Source of the DNA: Pseudomonas sp. DNDY-54
GTDB lineage: Bacteria; Pseudomonadota; Gammaproteobacteria; Pseudomonadales; Pseudomonadaceae
Assembly: GCF_019880365.1 (NCBI RefSeq)
Contig: NZ_CP082271.1
Location: forward strand, 1,488,001 to 1,552,000
Reading direction: 5' to 3'
DNA length: 64,000 nucleotides
Each line of letters begins with the position of its first letter. The first letter of the stretch is position 1. The position numbers were made by a program, and so were the translations under genes. The notes beneath the pieces were generated by a model that was given only the letters and a program-made list of their open reading frames with translations, did no database searches and was not told the DNA's origin. This document shows, in pieces, positions 8,453 to 18,197 of the stretch.

Positions 8453-9478
8453 CTAGTCGAACAGCTGGCGCAGGGCGCTGGGCGCAATGCCGGTCCAGCG
8501 CTTGAAGGAGCGACGGAAGTTGGTGGTGTCGTTGAAGCACAGATAACTCGCCACTTCCTCGTTGCTGTAACCCTTCATCTGGTAGAGGTACAACGCAACG
8601 TGCTTGCGCACCTGGTCGAGTTGCTCCTGAAAGCCAGTGCCGTGCTTGTGCAGTTTGCGCTTGAGCGATGCCGGGCTCATGTCGAAGGCCTGCGCGACGC
8701 GCTCCAGGTTGAGCGGTGAGCGGATGTTGGCGTGCAGATGATCGTATAGCTGATCGATGATGCTGATTGTGCATCCCAGCTGTTCAAGCTGAGCCTGACT
8801 CGCCTGCAATGCGACCCGACCTGCAGTTGCCGAGGCGTTAGGCCAGGGTTGGTGTAGATACTCGATCGGCAGGCTCATCATGGTCATCTGGCTATCGAAC
8901 GTCAGGTCTTCGCCCATGTGCACCCAATACTGTTCGATATGCCGTGGCTGCGCATAGCCCAAGTGAAAACGCCAAGGCATGCGCGTACCGGACAGGCGTC
9001 GGGTCATGGCCACCACGGCGGTCAGGCTGGCTTCGGTAAGGAAACGCTGCTCGCCGGTGCCGCAAGTGTCTGTCCAGAACAGGTGCAGCTGCTTTTCGTC
9101 GTGCAACAAACGCGGCGTCAACAAGGGGCTGAGCAGGGCGCGGAACTGCTGCAGCTGCTCCAGAGCCTGCTGCAGCGAAGCCGCGTGAGTCAGGGCGTGG
9201 CTGACCTCTCCGTAGTGACCGGGCAGCAACCGCTGGCCGAACAGGAAGCTGCTGTCATCAGCGCCCAGCAGTCGCTGAGCATTGCCAATCAGCACGCGCA
9301 GTTGATCAGGACTGATGCGCGCTTCTCCGCTGGTCACGTCGTCGTAGAACACTCCGCTGCCGCGCAGCAGCTGGTGACTGTCGATCCCGCGCGATAACGC
9401 CAAGTCGATCAGCACCGCCGGCTGATGATGCGCGGCAATGAATCGGGTGTCGCATTCGTAGCCGAGCGGCATGTTCAT
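8453..9478 (-). CDS. AraC family transcriptional regulator with N-terminal ligand-binding domain
   Basis: The 341-residue product has an N-terminal domain of the arabinose-binding-like type (about 20-210) seen in OruR/GbdR-like regulators of Pseudomonas, and a C-terminal AraC double helix-turn-helix (about 240-338) including NLERVAQAFDMSPASLKRKLH and the second helix block YSNEEVASYLCFNDTTNFRRSF. It probably activates the convergent ldhA-lactate permease pair or a remote target; the ligand is unknown. Its start lies 3 bp after the stop of the degraded GGDEF gene, which suggests the two were once co-transcribed and coupled. Confidence 0.85.
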   Translation of the reverse strand: MNMPLGYECDTRFIAAHHQPAVLIDLALSRGIDSHQLLRGSGVFYDDVTSGEARISPDQLRVLIGNAQRLLGADDSSFLFGQRLLPGHYGEVSHALTHAASLQQALEQLQQFRALLSPLLTPRLLHDEKQLHLFWTDTCGTGEQRFLTEASLTAVVAMTRRLSGTRMPWRFHLGYAQPRHIEQYWVHMGEDLTFDSQMTMMSLPIEYLHQPWPNASATAGRVALQASQAQLEQLGCTISIIDQLYDHLHANIRSPLNLERVAQAFDMSPASLKRKLHKHGTGFQEQLDQVRKHVALYLYQMKGYSNEEVASYLCFNDTTNFRRSFKRWTGIAPSALRQLFD

Positions 9479-9481
9479 CGT

Positions 9482-10396
9482 TCAGGCGCAGCGCGGCAGG
9501 TGTTGCTTGGCTTTCGCCAGGCCGAGATTCAGGCGCTTGAGCAACTGCTCGGCGTTTTCGTCGATGGCCATGATTGCAGCGGTGCTGGCCTGCAGGTGAA
9601 GACGCTCGCCATGCTGCTCGGTTCGATGCGCGAGGCTGGCGACCGCCTGTTGCAGCTCAGCGGCGATCAGCCGCGCCTGGGCTTCCCCGGTGTTGGGCAA
9701 AACCGCTACAAAGCGATCCCGGCCAACCGGCACAGCAGGTCCTGACGGCGCAGATTGAGCAACAGCAGCTGCGCCATGGCCTGAAGGACGGCGTCACTTC
9801 GGCCTGGCCGTAGCGTTGGTTGATGGCGGTGAAGTCATCGATGTCCACCGCCACCAGCGACAATGGTTGCAACTGTCCACGGGCGTGCGCGAGGGCTCGC
9901 TGCAGCTGTTGCCTGAGGTATTCGGCGGCGCCGAGGGGCGTCAGCTTGTCGAACAGACGGTGCTCTCGCGAAACAGCTTTTCACGCTTGCTCATCTGTTG
10001 GCTGATGGCGCGCTGCTCCTGGTTCAGGTGGTAGATACCCAGCGTCAGCAGGATCAGCCCGATGGGCATTGGCGCCGTTTCCAGCCAGTTGTCCCAGACT
10101 GCCAGTTCCGGCAGGTGAATGAATTCGTCCAGCGTGTCCATCCACCAGGAAAAGAACACGCAGGACAGACCCAACGCGAGCAGTCGCGTTACCCGACCCG
10201 CCGGGCGGCTGCGCAGCAGCATGATCAGCCAGGCTAACGCGAGGACGGCCGAGCCGCCTTCGCCGGCTACGTCCATCCAGTTGATCTCCGCCCAGGCCTT
10301 TAGCTGGCCGGTAGCGAGATAGATCTGCAGACCGGCGTTGGCGGCCATGGCCAGGCCGAGGAGGGTAAGGGTGTGGAGTTTGAGCAGGGATTTCAT
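9482..10396 (-). pseudogene. Membrane GGDEF-domain protein, frameshifted and with degenerate active site
   Basis: Reading from ATG 10396 (ribosome site GGAGACCCG) gives an N-terminal membrane domain of about 4 hydrophobic segments and a signalling helix (LNQEQRAISQQMSKREKLF). The cyclase domain then continues only by changing frame near 9966, near 9808 and near 9730. The pieces read VAVDIDDFTAINQRYGQA, QAMAQLLLLNLRRQDLL and VGRDRFVAVLPNTGEAQARL. The signature GGDEF is replaced by GRDRF, so diguanylate cyclase activity is unlikely even if the frame were restored. It sits directly upstream of the AraC gene. Sequencing error could explain individual frameshifts but not the altered signature. Confidence 0.75.
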
Positions 10397-10552
10397 CGGG
10401 TCTCCGTGGCTAGGCGCGCCAGTGCGTGAGGGCACGGAAACAGATGGATGTGACGGTTGGATGAATGAGGTGGGGGTTGAATTGGCTCAGGGTTTTTTCG
10501 CGCTGTTGCTCGTGTTTTGGGGGGAGGCGGATTAGGGCGTTGTTTGATGGCT

Positions 10553-11198
10553 TGGTTTCGCCCTGCTGGGCGAGTTCCTTTTGGCAGTCGCCCCAAAAGG
10601 AACCAAAAGTTCTTGCCCCTGCATCCGGACTAGGCGTCCCCGGTTCGCTGCGCTCGACTTCCCTCATTCCATCGCTGCGCTGAGGGCCGCCGCGCAAGGG
10701 CCATCCATACCGACGGCGGCCCCGACCCTTCACGGCTCTCGCGGCATCCATGCCGCTCGCCCCTCTACGCAGCGATTCCATTCGGCCTTCTGAAAGGGGC
10801 GTTCGGCGGCGTCTGATGGTTCGTCTGCCAGCAAAGAAGCAACGCGCGCCTGCGTCTCGTAGGGGGGTGCAACCCATCAAGCTCTTGCGATGGGCTTCGC
10901 CCATCCTACGTTGTGAAACCCAACCCACAGTGCTTAGGCTTTTGATTTCTGGCACAGACCAATAAACGACGCCGAATGCCCCTTCAGGAGGGTGAGTGGA
11001 ATCGTTGCGTAAGGGGTTGAGCCGCATGGATGCGGCGAAAGGCTTATAGGGCCATGGATGGCCCTTGTAAGCCGACCCTGAAGCAGCGATGGAGCGAACG
11101 AATCCGGAGCGAAGCGCAGGGCCGTATGCAGGGGCGCAGCGTTTTTGGTTACTTTTTCAGCGTTTGGAAAAAGTGACTCGCCCAACAGGGCGAAACCA
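10553..11198. repeat. Non-coding element bounded by 23-bp inverted repeats
   Basis: The segment is bounded by an inverted repeat: 10553-10575 and 11176-11198 match in 22 of 23 positions as reverse complements. The next bases are also related: PyrCCTTTTGG...CCAAAAGGAACC on the left, a GGTTACTTTTTC...GGAAAAAGTGAC arm on the right. Inside lie further short palindromes, including GATGGGCTTCGCCCATC near 10889-10905. Open frames through it lack ribosome sites and recognisable proteins. The style matches dispersed intergenic elements that I recall from stutzeri-group genomes, but no mobility gene is present. Confidence 0.6.
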
Positions 11199-11291
11199 GC
11201 GTCCCGGACTACGCTGCAACGGGCAGCGGCACGAACCGCGCTCCCACCAATGCGTCACCCCCCACACCACCAGAACAGGTCATATCGGCAG

Positions 11292-11361
11292 CGTAGGGTG
11301 GGCTTCAGCCCACCGTGACGGAGTGGCTCCGTGCATGCGGTGGGCTAAAGCCCACCCTACG
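11292..11361. repeat. Inverted pair of palindromic GTAGGGTGGGCT repeats
   Basis: Two copies in opposite orientation (11292-11314 and 11339-11361), each itself a hairpin of the form GGTGGGCT-AGCCCACC with flanking CGTAGG or CCTACG. This is a REP-like doublet, common between genes in Pseudomonas and relatives. It lies upstream of the TonB receptor. Confidence 0.7.
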
Positions 11362-11460
11362 GGTTGAGCGCTGCGTCCCGAGCCGGAGGCAGGTCATATC
11401 AGCTCAATCCCCACCCCAAACCACCCCAATAAAAGCCATCTGGTGCTCCTGCACCAACCT

Positions 11461-11478
11461 CTGTCACAGAACCGCCAT
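11461..11478 (+). promoter_or_regulatory. Candidate PhoB box upstream of the TonB receptor
   Basis: CTGTCAC-AGAA-CCGCCAT matches the direct-repeat Pho box CTGTCAT-N4-CTGTCAT at 11 of 14 repeat positions, with the expected 4-base A-rich spacer. It ends 66 bp before ATG 11545. The genes that follow encode phosphate-scavenging functions, which raises its plausibility. Confidence 0.5.
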
Positions 11479-11544
11479 ATCCCGACCCTACCGTCCGCTC
11501 CAGTTCCGGGATGGACCCGGTAAACAGCGTTCGGGGGATTGTTA

Positions 11545-14026
11545 ATGAGCACATACCGCAGCGGCATCCGCCATGCAGGGTTCCGCATCAGCCTGCTGGC
11601 CCTGGCCGTCAGCGCCGGTTCGGCCTGGGCCGAGGAGCCGCTTGTCATGGAGCACGTCGAAGTGATCGGCCAGGCCGTCAGCATCGACGAGGCATTGAGG
11701 GAACAGCGCAACTCCGACAGCGTGAAAAGCGTGGTCCATGCCGATGGGATCGGCCAGCTGCCCGATGACAACGCCGCCGAAGCTTTGCAGCGCATCCCCG
11801 GCCTGTCCGTCGAGCGCGATCAGGGTGAAGGCCGCTTCGTCAGCGTGCGCGGCATCGCGCCGGACCTGAACAGCGTCACCATCAACGGCACCCTGGTGCC
11901 CTCGCCGGAAAGCGGCCGCCGCGCCGTGGCGCTGGATGTGCTGCCTTCGGAACTGGTGCAGTCGCTTTCAGTGGTCAAGACCCTCACGCCGGACATGGAT
12001 GCCAACTCCCTGGGCGGCACCATCGAGGTGGAGAGCCTGTCGGCGTTCGACCACGACGGCCTGTTCTACAGCCTCAGCACCGAAGCCAGCTACGACGAGA
12101 ACGTCGGCGAGACCAGCCCCAAATTTTCCGGTGCCATCAGTAACCGCTTCAGCCTGGGCGGTGGCGTCGACAACTTCGGCGTGGCCGCGGCGCTGAGTTG
12201 GCAGGATCGCGACTTCGGCTCGGATAACGTCGAGACCGGCGGCAAGTGGGATTTCGAAGACGACGAGGCCCGGCTGCGGGAGTTCGAGCAGCGTGACTAC
12301 GAGATCACCCGCGAGCGCACCGGCTTTGGTCTGAACTTCGATTACCAGCCGGACGACTTCAGCAGCTATTACCTGCGCACGCTGTACAGCCGCTTCAAGG
12401 ACACCGAGACCCGCAACGCAGCCGGCGTCGAATTCGAAGATGCGCAGCTGGCAGGTGAATTGGGCGATGCCGAGGGTTGGCGTGAGCTGAAGTCACGCGA
12501 GGAAACCCAGACCATTCAGTCCTACGTGTTCGGTGGCGAGCGGATGATGGGCTTCTGGACCCTCAGCGGTCAGGTCGGCTACAGCGAGGCCCGCGAGCGC
12601 AACCCGGGCGGCATTTCCAGCGCGACGTTCGAGGGTGACTTCGCTGACGTCGGTTTCTCCAGCACGAACAAACCGCGCCTGACCGTCGACCCGTCTTTCT
12701 ACGATCCTGCGAGCTTCGAGCTGGACGAGGTGGAGTGGGAGAAGACCGATGCGCGCGACAAAGAGAAAAACATCCGTCTGGATCTAGCCCGCGATTACGA
12801 CATCCAGGGCTACGCCTCCCAGCTCAAGTTCGGTGGCAAGCTCAGCCGGCGCGACAAGACCAACGACGCCGAGATCTGGGCTTACGACGATTTCGACGAC
12901 CTGACCCTAGCCGACTTCCAGAGCGGCAAGGTCGACTACGCGCTGGACCGCTTCGGTTCGGGCATCAGCGCCGGCGGCCTGGAGGTCTGATTGGCGGCCT
13001 CGATGCGAGCGAGTTCTACGACCAAGAGGAGTCGCGCATTGGCGACTTCGACATGAGCGAAGACATCAACGCGGCGTATTTCATGAACACCCTGGACTTG
13101 GACAAGTGGCGCATCATCGCCGGCCTACGCTATGAGGGCACCGAGTTCAGCGCCAAGGGCACCGGCCTGCGCGACGGTGAGTTCGAAGCCGTATCCAGCG
13201 ACAACCGTTATGACCACTGGCTACCGGGCTTGCATGCGCGCTATGAGCTGACGCCCGATACCTTCGTTCGGGCGGCCTGGACCAACACCGTGGTGCGCCC
13301 GACGTTCGAGCAGCTGGCACCTGGTTTTTTCATCGAAGATGATGAGGCGGCGTTCGGCAACCCGGACCTCAAGCCGCTGGAGTCGACGAACTACGACCTG
13401 GGCATCGAGCACTACATGGGCCGCGCGGGGGCCGTGTCGGCCTATCTGTTCTACAAGGACATCGACAACTTCATCTACAACACCGATCTGGCCGGCACGG
13501 GCCAATGGACCGGGTTCGACGAAGCGCTGAGTTTCGAGAACGGTAGCAGCGCCAAGCTCTATGGTGTCGAGTTGGCCTATTCGCAGAAGCTCGATTGGCT
13601 ACCGGCACCCTGGAATGGCGTGCTGCTGGGCGCCAACGCCACCTTCAGCAAATCCGATGCAGAGATTGAAGGCAGGGCAGCAGTCGCAGCATCGACCTGC
13701 CAAACCACTCCGATAGCGTCGGCAACCTCATGGTCGGTTGGGAGAATGACGTGTTCAACATGCGTCTGGCCGCCAACTACAAATCCGAGTACCTGGCCGA
13801 AGTGGCCGGTATCGATGACGCAGCCCACGACCTCTACGCAGACGATCAGCTGTTCGTGGATTTCAAGGCAGGCTACTTCATCACGCCGAACCTGCAGGTG
13901 ACGCTAGAGGCGTTGAATCTCACGGACGAGTCCTACTTCGTCTACACCGGGCGCAGCAACTTCAACGCCCAGTACGAGGAATACGGTCCGACCTACAAGC
14001 TCGGCCTGACCCTGACGCACTTCTGA
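11545..14026 (+). pseudogene. TonB-dependent outer membrane receptor, two frameshifts
   Basis: The gene encodes about 827 codons of a TonB-dependent receptor of the Xanthomonas-like subclass. A signal peptide (ends SAWAEE), a plug domain (DDNAAEALQRIPGLSVERD, GRFVSVRGIAPDLNSVTING, LGGTIEVES) and a full barrel ending in the canonical aromatic YKLGLTLTHF are all present. The frame changes near 12985 and again near 13672; restoring one missing base at each rejoins conserved sequence (GGLEG/LIGGLDASEF and AEIEG/QGSSRSIDLP). ATG 11545 follows GGGGGA. Next to a phytase and upstream of its own exbB-exbD-tonB, it probably imports phosphorylated inositol or another organic phosphate, by inference. Genuine decay and consensus error are both possible. 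Confidence 0.8.
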
Positions 14027-14111
14027 CCCTTTTCGACTTATTCGCCGCCCCGTCTCCGCTCCGTTCCCCTTTCAGAGCGGTGGCGGCCAGCTGCTGCTGA
14101 TTGGAAAAACC

Positions 14112-16042
14112 ATGTACATGACTTTGCATAAATCCATGTTGCTGAGCCTCTGCATTGCGCTCGCGGCCTGTCAGTCCGGAGCGGGCGTCGGCTCCGACAA
14201 GCAGCCGGCGCCGAACCTGATCATCGTGGATGCCGCACCGCTGGAAGCCGTGAACGCTCAGCTGATCGCCAATACAGATTTCTGGCCAAATGCGTCGCGA
14301 CTGGTCGTTCGACCGGATTCGCGCGGGCTGCAGATACTCGACGCCAAGGGCGCGGTAATCAGCGATTTCAAAGGCCGCTTTGAAGGCCTGGATCATCGCG
14401 TAGGCAGGCAGGGCATGTTGATCGCCACCCTCGACCGCAAGCGACAGCAGGCCGTGTTGCTAGGGCTTGATCGCGAGCATCGCTGGAGCCAGCCGCTGTA
14501 CATCCCGCGGACGGATTTCGCCATCGAGGGGCTGTGCTTGTTCCGCGACGCGGCGCGCAACAGCTTCCTTTTTCTGGTCGGTGAAGAAGGTATCGGCGAG
14601 CAGTGGCTGGTCGCCGCGAACATGCGCCCACTCGCAACCCCGCAGCGCGTACGCGGCCTGAGCCTGCCACCGAAAGCGGCTACTGCCAGGTGAATGATCA
14701 AACCGGCGAGCTGATCGTCAACGAGGAAGGCGTGGGTCTCTGGCGTTACGCGGCGGATGCTGAGGCACCGCTCATACGTCAACCCGTGGACATCGTTCAG
14801 CCCTTCGGTGGTATCGCCGAAGCCGCTGCTGGCATGGCATTGGTGCCGGGCGGGTTGCTGGCGCTAGACCCGGAAGCTGGCGCGCTGCACATCTATGGGC
14901 GAGAAGCAGACAGCTGGCGTAGCCATTCGGTACTGCCGCTCGAAGGCTTCGACGAGCCTGAGCAGATCAGCGCCCGATTGACCGAGGGTGGCATCGACCT
15001 GCTGCTGACCGATGAGCGTGGCGCCCACGCGTCTCGTCTGGATTGGCAGCCTCCAACGCCCACCGCGACGCCTGTCATTCCGATGCTGCCGGCTCAGGCT
15101 CAGACCGATCCGGTGCCGCACCTCGGCGATGCTGCCGACGACCCTGCGATCTGGGTAAACGCAAGCGACCGTGCCAGAAGCCGTGTGCTGGGCACCGACA
15201 AGAAGGGCGGGCTCGGCGTGTACGACCTGACCGGCAAGCAGCTCCAGTACCTGCCCGTCGGGCGGTTGAACAACGTGGACGTGCGCACCGGCTTTGTTCT
15301 CGCAGCAAGCAGGTTGACCTAGCCGTGGCCAGCAATCGGGATCACAACAGTCTGCACCTGTTCGCCATCGATCCAACGAGCGGGCAGTTGAGCGACATCG
15401 GCCAGATCGCCACGCCGATCTCCGAAATCTATGGCCTGTGCATGTTCAAGGATCGCCAGGGCGCTATCCATGCGATCGCCAACGACAAGGACGGCACCTT
15501 TCGGCAGTACCGCCTGGATGGTTCCAGCGGCTCGCCGCGTGGTGAGCTGGTGCGGCAGTTCAAGGTTGCCAGTCAACCCGAGGGATGCGTGGCCGATGAC
15601 CGCACCCAGCGGCTCTTCGTCGGTGAGGAGGACGAGGCAGTCTGGACACTGGATGCCCGTGGCGATGCCCCGGCGAAGCTGGAGAAGGTCATCGGTGTCG
15701 GCGGCCCGCTGCATGACGACGTCGAGGGGCTGGCGCTCTACCAGGGTGCGAAGGCCGATTACCTGGTGATCTCGAGCCAGGGTAACGACAGCTATCTGGT
15801 ACTGGATGCCGCCGCGCCTTACGCCGTTCGAGGTGCATTCCGCGTTGGTTTTGAATGCCGAGCGCGGCATCGATGGCGCATCGGAGACCGATGGGCTGGA
15901 GGTCACTTCGGCCAACCTCGGCGGTGTCTGGAGCCGCGGCATGCTGGTGGTGCAGGACGGCCGCAAGCGCATGCCCGAAGGCGCTCAGAACTACAAATAC
16001 CTGCCGTGGGCAGCGGTTGCTGACGCGCTAGGGCTGGACTGA
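14112..16042 (+). pseudogene. Beta-propeller 3-phytase lipoprotein, three frameshifts
   Basis: Phytases of this family (PF02333 type) release phosphate from inositol hexakisphosphate with calcium. The product would be about 643 residues, long enough for two tandem propeller-like halves. A lipoprotein signal ends LAAC. The C-terminal half carries family motifs: DDPAIWVN, SEIYGLCMFKD, PEGCVADDRTQRLFVGEE, DDVEGLALY, SETDGLEVTSANLG and QNYKYLPWAAVADALGL. The frame changes near 14670 (base missing in a CCACC run), near 15313 (base missing) and near 15850 (extra T in TTTT). It follows the receptor by 85 bp and precedes exbB, consistent with one phosphate-scavenging operon. Confidence 0.8.
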
Positions 16043-16103
16043 CCTCGGTCGCATGAATGCGTCAGGCGACGCCCGCAACGTTGCTTGAAAGTAATAAACG
16101 AGT

Positions 16104-16121
16104 GCCGCCCCACGGGGCGGC
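16104..16121 (+). other. GC-rich stem-loop just before the exbB ribosome site
   Basis: GCCGCCCC pairs with GGGGCGGC over a two-base loop, 3 bases before GGAGGA. It may tune translation or mRNA stability between the phytase and exbB. There is no T run, so it is not a typical terminator. Confidence 0.4.
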
Positions 16122-16135
16122 CGGAGGAAATACAG

Positions 16136-16843
16136 ATGCAAAGTGAACATATGTCGGTCTGGGGCCTGGTCAGCGAGGCCAGCCTGGTGGTGCAACTGGT
16201 GATGGTGATTCTGGTGCTGGCGTCGATTGCCAGTTGGTACCTCATCATCCAGCGTGGCGCGGCCTTGCGCCGCAGCGAATGCCTTTTGAAAACCTTCCTG
16301 CAGCGCTTTCGTAGCGGCGCGGAACTGACGCAGTTGTATCGCGAGGGCAGTGATCAGCCGCTGCCCCGGGAGGCGGCCCTGCAGCACATCTTTCTCGCCG
16401 GTTATCAGGAATTCAGCCAGCTGCAGCGCCAGCCGGGCATTGCACCGGATGCGGTGATCGAGGGGGTGGAGCGCAGCCTGTATGTCGCCATTTCCGAGCA
16501 GGAAGAGCGTTTGGAAGGCGGTTTGCAGTTCCTCGCCACGGTCGGTTCGGTCAGCCCCTATATCGGCCTCTTCGGTACGGTGTGGGGGATCATGAATTCC
16601 TTCCTTGGTCTGTCCATGGTGCAGCAGGCGACGCTCTCCACCGTTGCTCCGGGCATTGCGGAAGCGCTGATCGCCACGGCCATCGGCCTGTTCGCGGCGA
16701 TCCCCGCGGTGATGGCCTACAACCGCTTTTCCGCCCGCGGCCAGACCCTGAGCGCGCGTTACTACAGCTTCGCCAACGAGCTGCAGGCGCGCCTGCATCG
16801 TCGCCTGCATGCCGGCTCGCCCAGCGTCGCCGCTGCCGCCTGA
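16136..16843 (+). CDS. exbB: TolQ/ExbB family proton channel subunit
   Basis: The 235-residue inner membrane protein has three transmembrane segments: about 12-34, then after a large cytoplasmic region about 130-150 (LFGTVWGIMNSFLGLS) and 170-190 (GIAEALIATAIGLFAAIPAVMAYN). These are the hallmarks of the MotA/TolQ/ExbB proton channel. GGAGGA 9 bases before ATG 16136 decides the start. It is followed 12 bp later by exbD/tonB. The N-terminal MSVWGLVSEASLVVQ resembles TolQ more than ExbB, but a tonB-like gene and an outer membrane receptor nearby favour a dedicated Ton motor. It is intact although most of its neighbours are frameshifted. Confidence 0.85.
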   Translation: MQSEHMSVWGLVSEASLVVQLVMVILVLASIASWYLIIQRGAALRRSECLLKTFLQRFRSGAELTQLYREGSDQPLPREAALQHIFLAGYQEFSQLQRQPGIAPDAVIEGVERSLYVAISEQEERLEGGLQFLATVGSVSPYIGLFGTVWGIMNSFLGLSMVQQATLSTVAPGIAEALIATAIGLFAAIPAVMAYNRFSARGQTLSARYYSFANELQARLHRRLHAGSPSVAAAA

Positions 16844-16855
16844 AGGAGCTTCGCC

Positions 16856-18166
16856 ATGCTGGTCAAACCGCAGCGTAAACACGGCCCCAAAGCCGAAATG
16901 AATGTGGTGCCCTACATCGATGTGATGCTGGTGTTGCTGGTGATCTTCATGGTCACCGCGCCGATGCTGGTGCAGGGCGTGAAGATCGAACTGCCCAAGG
17001 TCGCCGCCGAGGCGCTGCCCACGGAGAACGAGCGGCAGATCCTGACCCTCTCGGTGAAGGCCGACGGCGGCTTCTACTGGCACCTGGGCACCGAGCTGAA
17101 CGCCGAGGACCAGACCGACAGCGCCATCGATCTGGAAGAAATGCGCGATAAGGTTGCAGCGATCATCGCAGCTCGCGGTGACACCCAGGTCTACGTACGC
17201 GCTGATGATGCTGCGGACTATGGCCGCGTGGTGGCCGGGATCGCCGAGCTGCAGCGCGGTGGGGTGGTGAACCTCGGTCTGATTACCGAGGCGCCACCTG
17301 GCAGCCTACGCCATGAGCAGCCTGACCATGACGCTACCAACGAGCTTCCCGGTAGCGCGCGTCCGCAGTGGCGCAGCCATGCCGGTGCTGCGGCGGTCAC
17401 CCTGGCGCTGCACGCTGGCGTGTTCGGTCTGTTGCTGCATGGCTGGACGCCCGAGCTGAGTGCTCCGAGTCAGACTCAAGTGCTCAAGGCCCAACTGATC
17501 AGCCTGCCGACTCCCAAGCCGGCGGCGGAGGCTGTGATTGAGCCCGAGCCGACACCCGTCTCGGAGCCGCTGGTGGAGACGGTCATCGAGGAACCGCAGA
17601 TCGATCCGCAGATCGAACAGCAGCGCCTGGAACAGGCCGAGCTGGCCTACAAGCGCGTCGAGCAGGAGCGACAGGCAGAGGAGGCGCGCGTCAAAGAGCA
17701 GCAACGAGCCAAGCAGCAGCGCAAAGAGCAGCTGGAGCGCGAACGGCAGGAACGCATCGAAGTCGAGCGGCAGCAGCGCGAAGCCCAGCGCCGCGAGCAG
17801 CGGGCTCGCGAGGAACAACAGCGCCAACAGGCGGCACGTGCCGAAGCGGCGGCCGCTGCAGAACGCGCGCGCCAAGCCGAAGCCGCAGCGGCTGCCAGTC
17901 GGCAGTACCTGCCCATCGCCAAGGATGCACCTGACTACCCATCGCGTGCGTTGGACAAGGGCATCGAGGGCACCTGCACCGTCAGCTATTCGGTCAACTC
18001 ACAGGGGCGGATAGAGAACCCGAAAGCGCTGGAAGACTGCCACCCGCTGTTTATCCGACCGTCACTTACGGCTGCTAAAAGTTTTCGCTACCAACCTCGG
18101 ATCGTCGACGGTCGCGCCGTGACCGTCCCCGAGGTCAAGAACACCTTTCATTACCGCATCCAGTGA
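16856..18166 (+). CDS. ExbD/TolR plus TonB in one open frame (apparent fusion)
   Basis: Residues 1-150 form an ExbD/TolR protein: an N-terminal anchor after KAEMNVVPYIDVMLVLLVIF with the conserved aspartate, and a periplasmic domain ending VVNLGLITEAP. From about 180 a new transmembrane segment (TLALHAGVFGLLLHG), a proline-rich and then a long charged coiled-coil stretch (about 260-350), and a TonB C-terminal domain (DYPSRALDKGIEGTCTVSY to KNTFHYRIQ) follow. AAGGAG precedes ATG 16856. In the junction, one added base gives ExbD a stop overlapping an ATG at 17313, and that second frame reads MSSLTMTLPTSFPVA before rejoining the TonB frame after one more base. I infer that these are two genes joined by two single-base losses. 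TonB would energise the upstream receptor. Confidence 0.75.
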   Translation: MLVKPQRKHGPKAEMNVVPYIDVMLVLLVIFMVTAPMLVQGVKIELPKVAAEALPTENERQILTLSVKADGGFYWHLGTELNAEDQTDSAIDLEEMRDKVAAIIAARGDTQVYVRADDAADYGRVVAGIAELQRGGVVNLGLITEAPPGSLRHEQPDHDATNELPGSARPQWRSHAGAAAVTLALHAGVFGLLLHGWTPELSAPSQTQVLKAQLISLPTPKPAAEAVIEPEPTPVSEPLVETVIEEPQIDPQIEQQRLEQAELAYKRVEQERQAEEARVKEQQRAKQQRKEQLERERQERIEVERQQREAQRREQRAREEQQRQQAARAEAAAAAERARQAEAAAAASRQYLPIAKDAPDYPSRALDKGIEGTCTVSYSVNSQGRIENPKALEDCHPLFIRPSLTAAKSFRYQPRIVDGRAVTVPEVKNTFHYRIQ

Positions 18167-18197
18167 TGCGGACCAGTCCCATTTGCTTAACGAGTTA

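Noticed and set aside
10410..11027. A 205-codon minus-strand open frame and several shorter ones within 10.4-11.4 kb
   Set aside because: They cross the inverted-repeat element, have no ribosome site, and read Arg/Pro/Gly-rich sequence that looks like out-of-frame GC-rich DNA.
16856..18166. TolR-TolA as the identity of the exbD/tonB frame
   Set aside because: A long coiled coil recalls TolA, but the C-terminal domain (YPSRALDKGIEGTCTVSYSV) is TonB-like, and tolB and pal are not adjacent.
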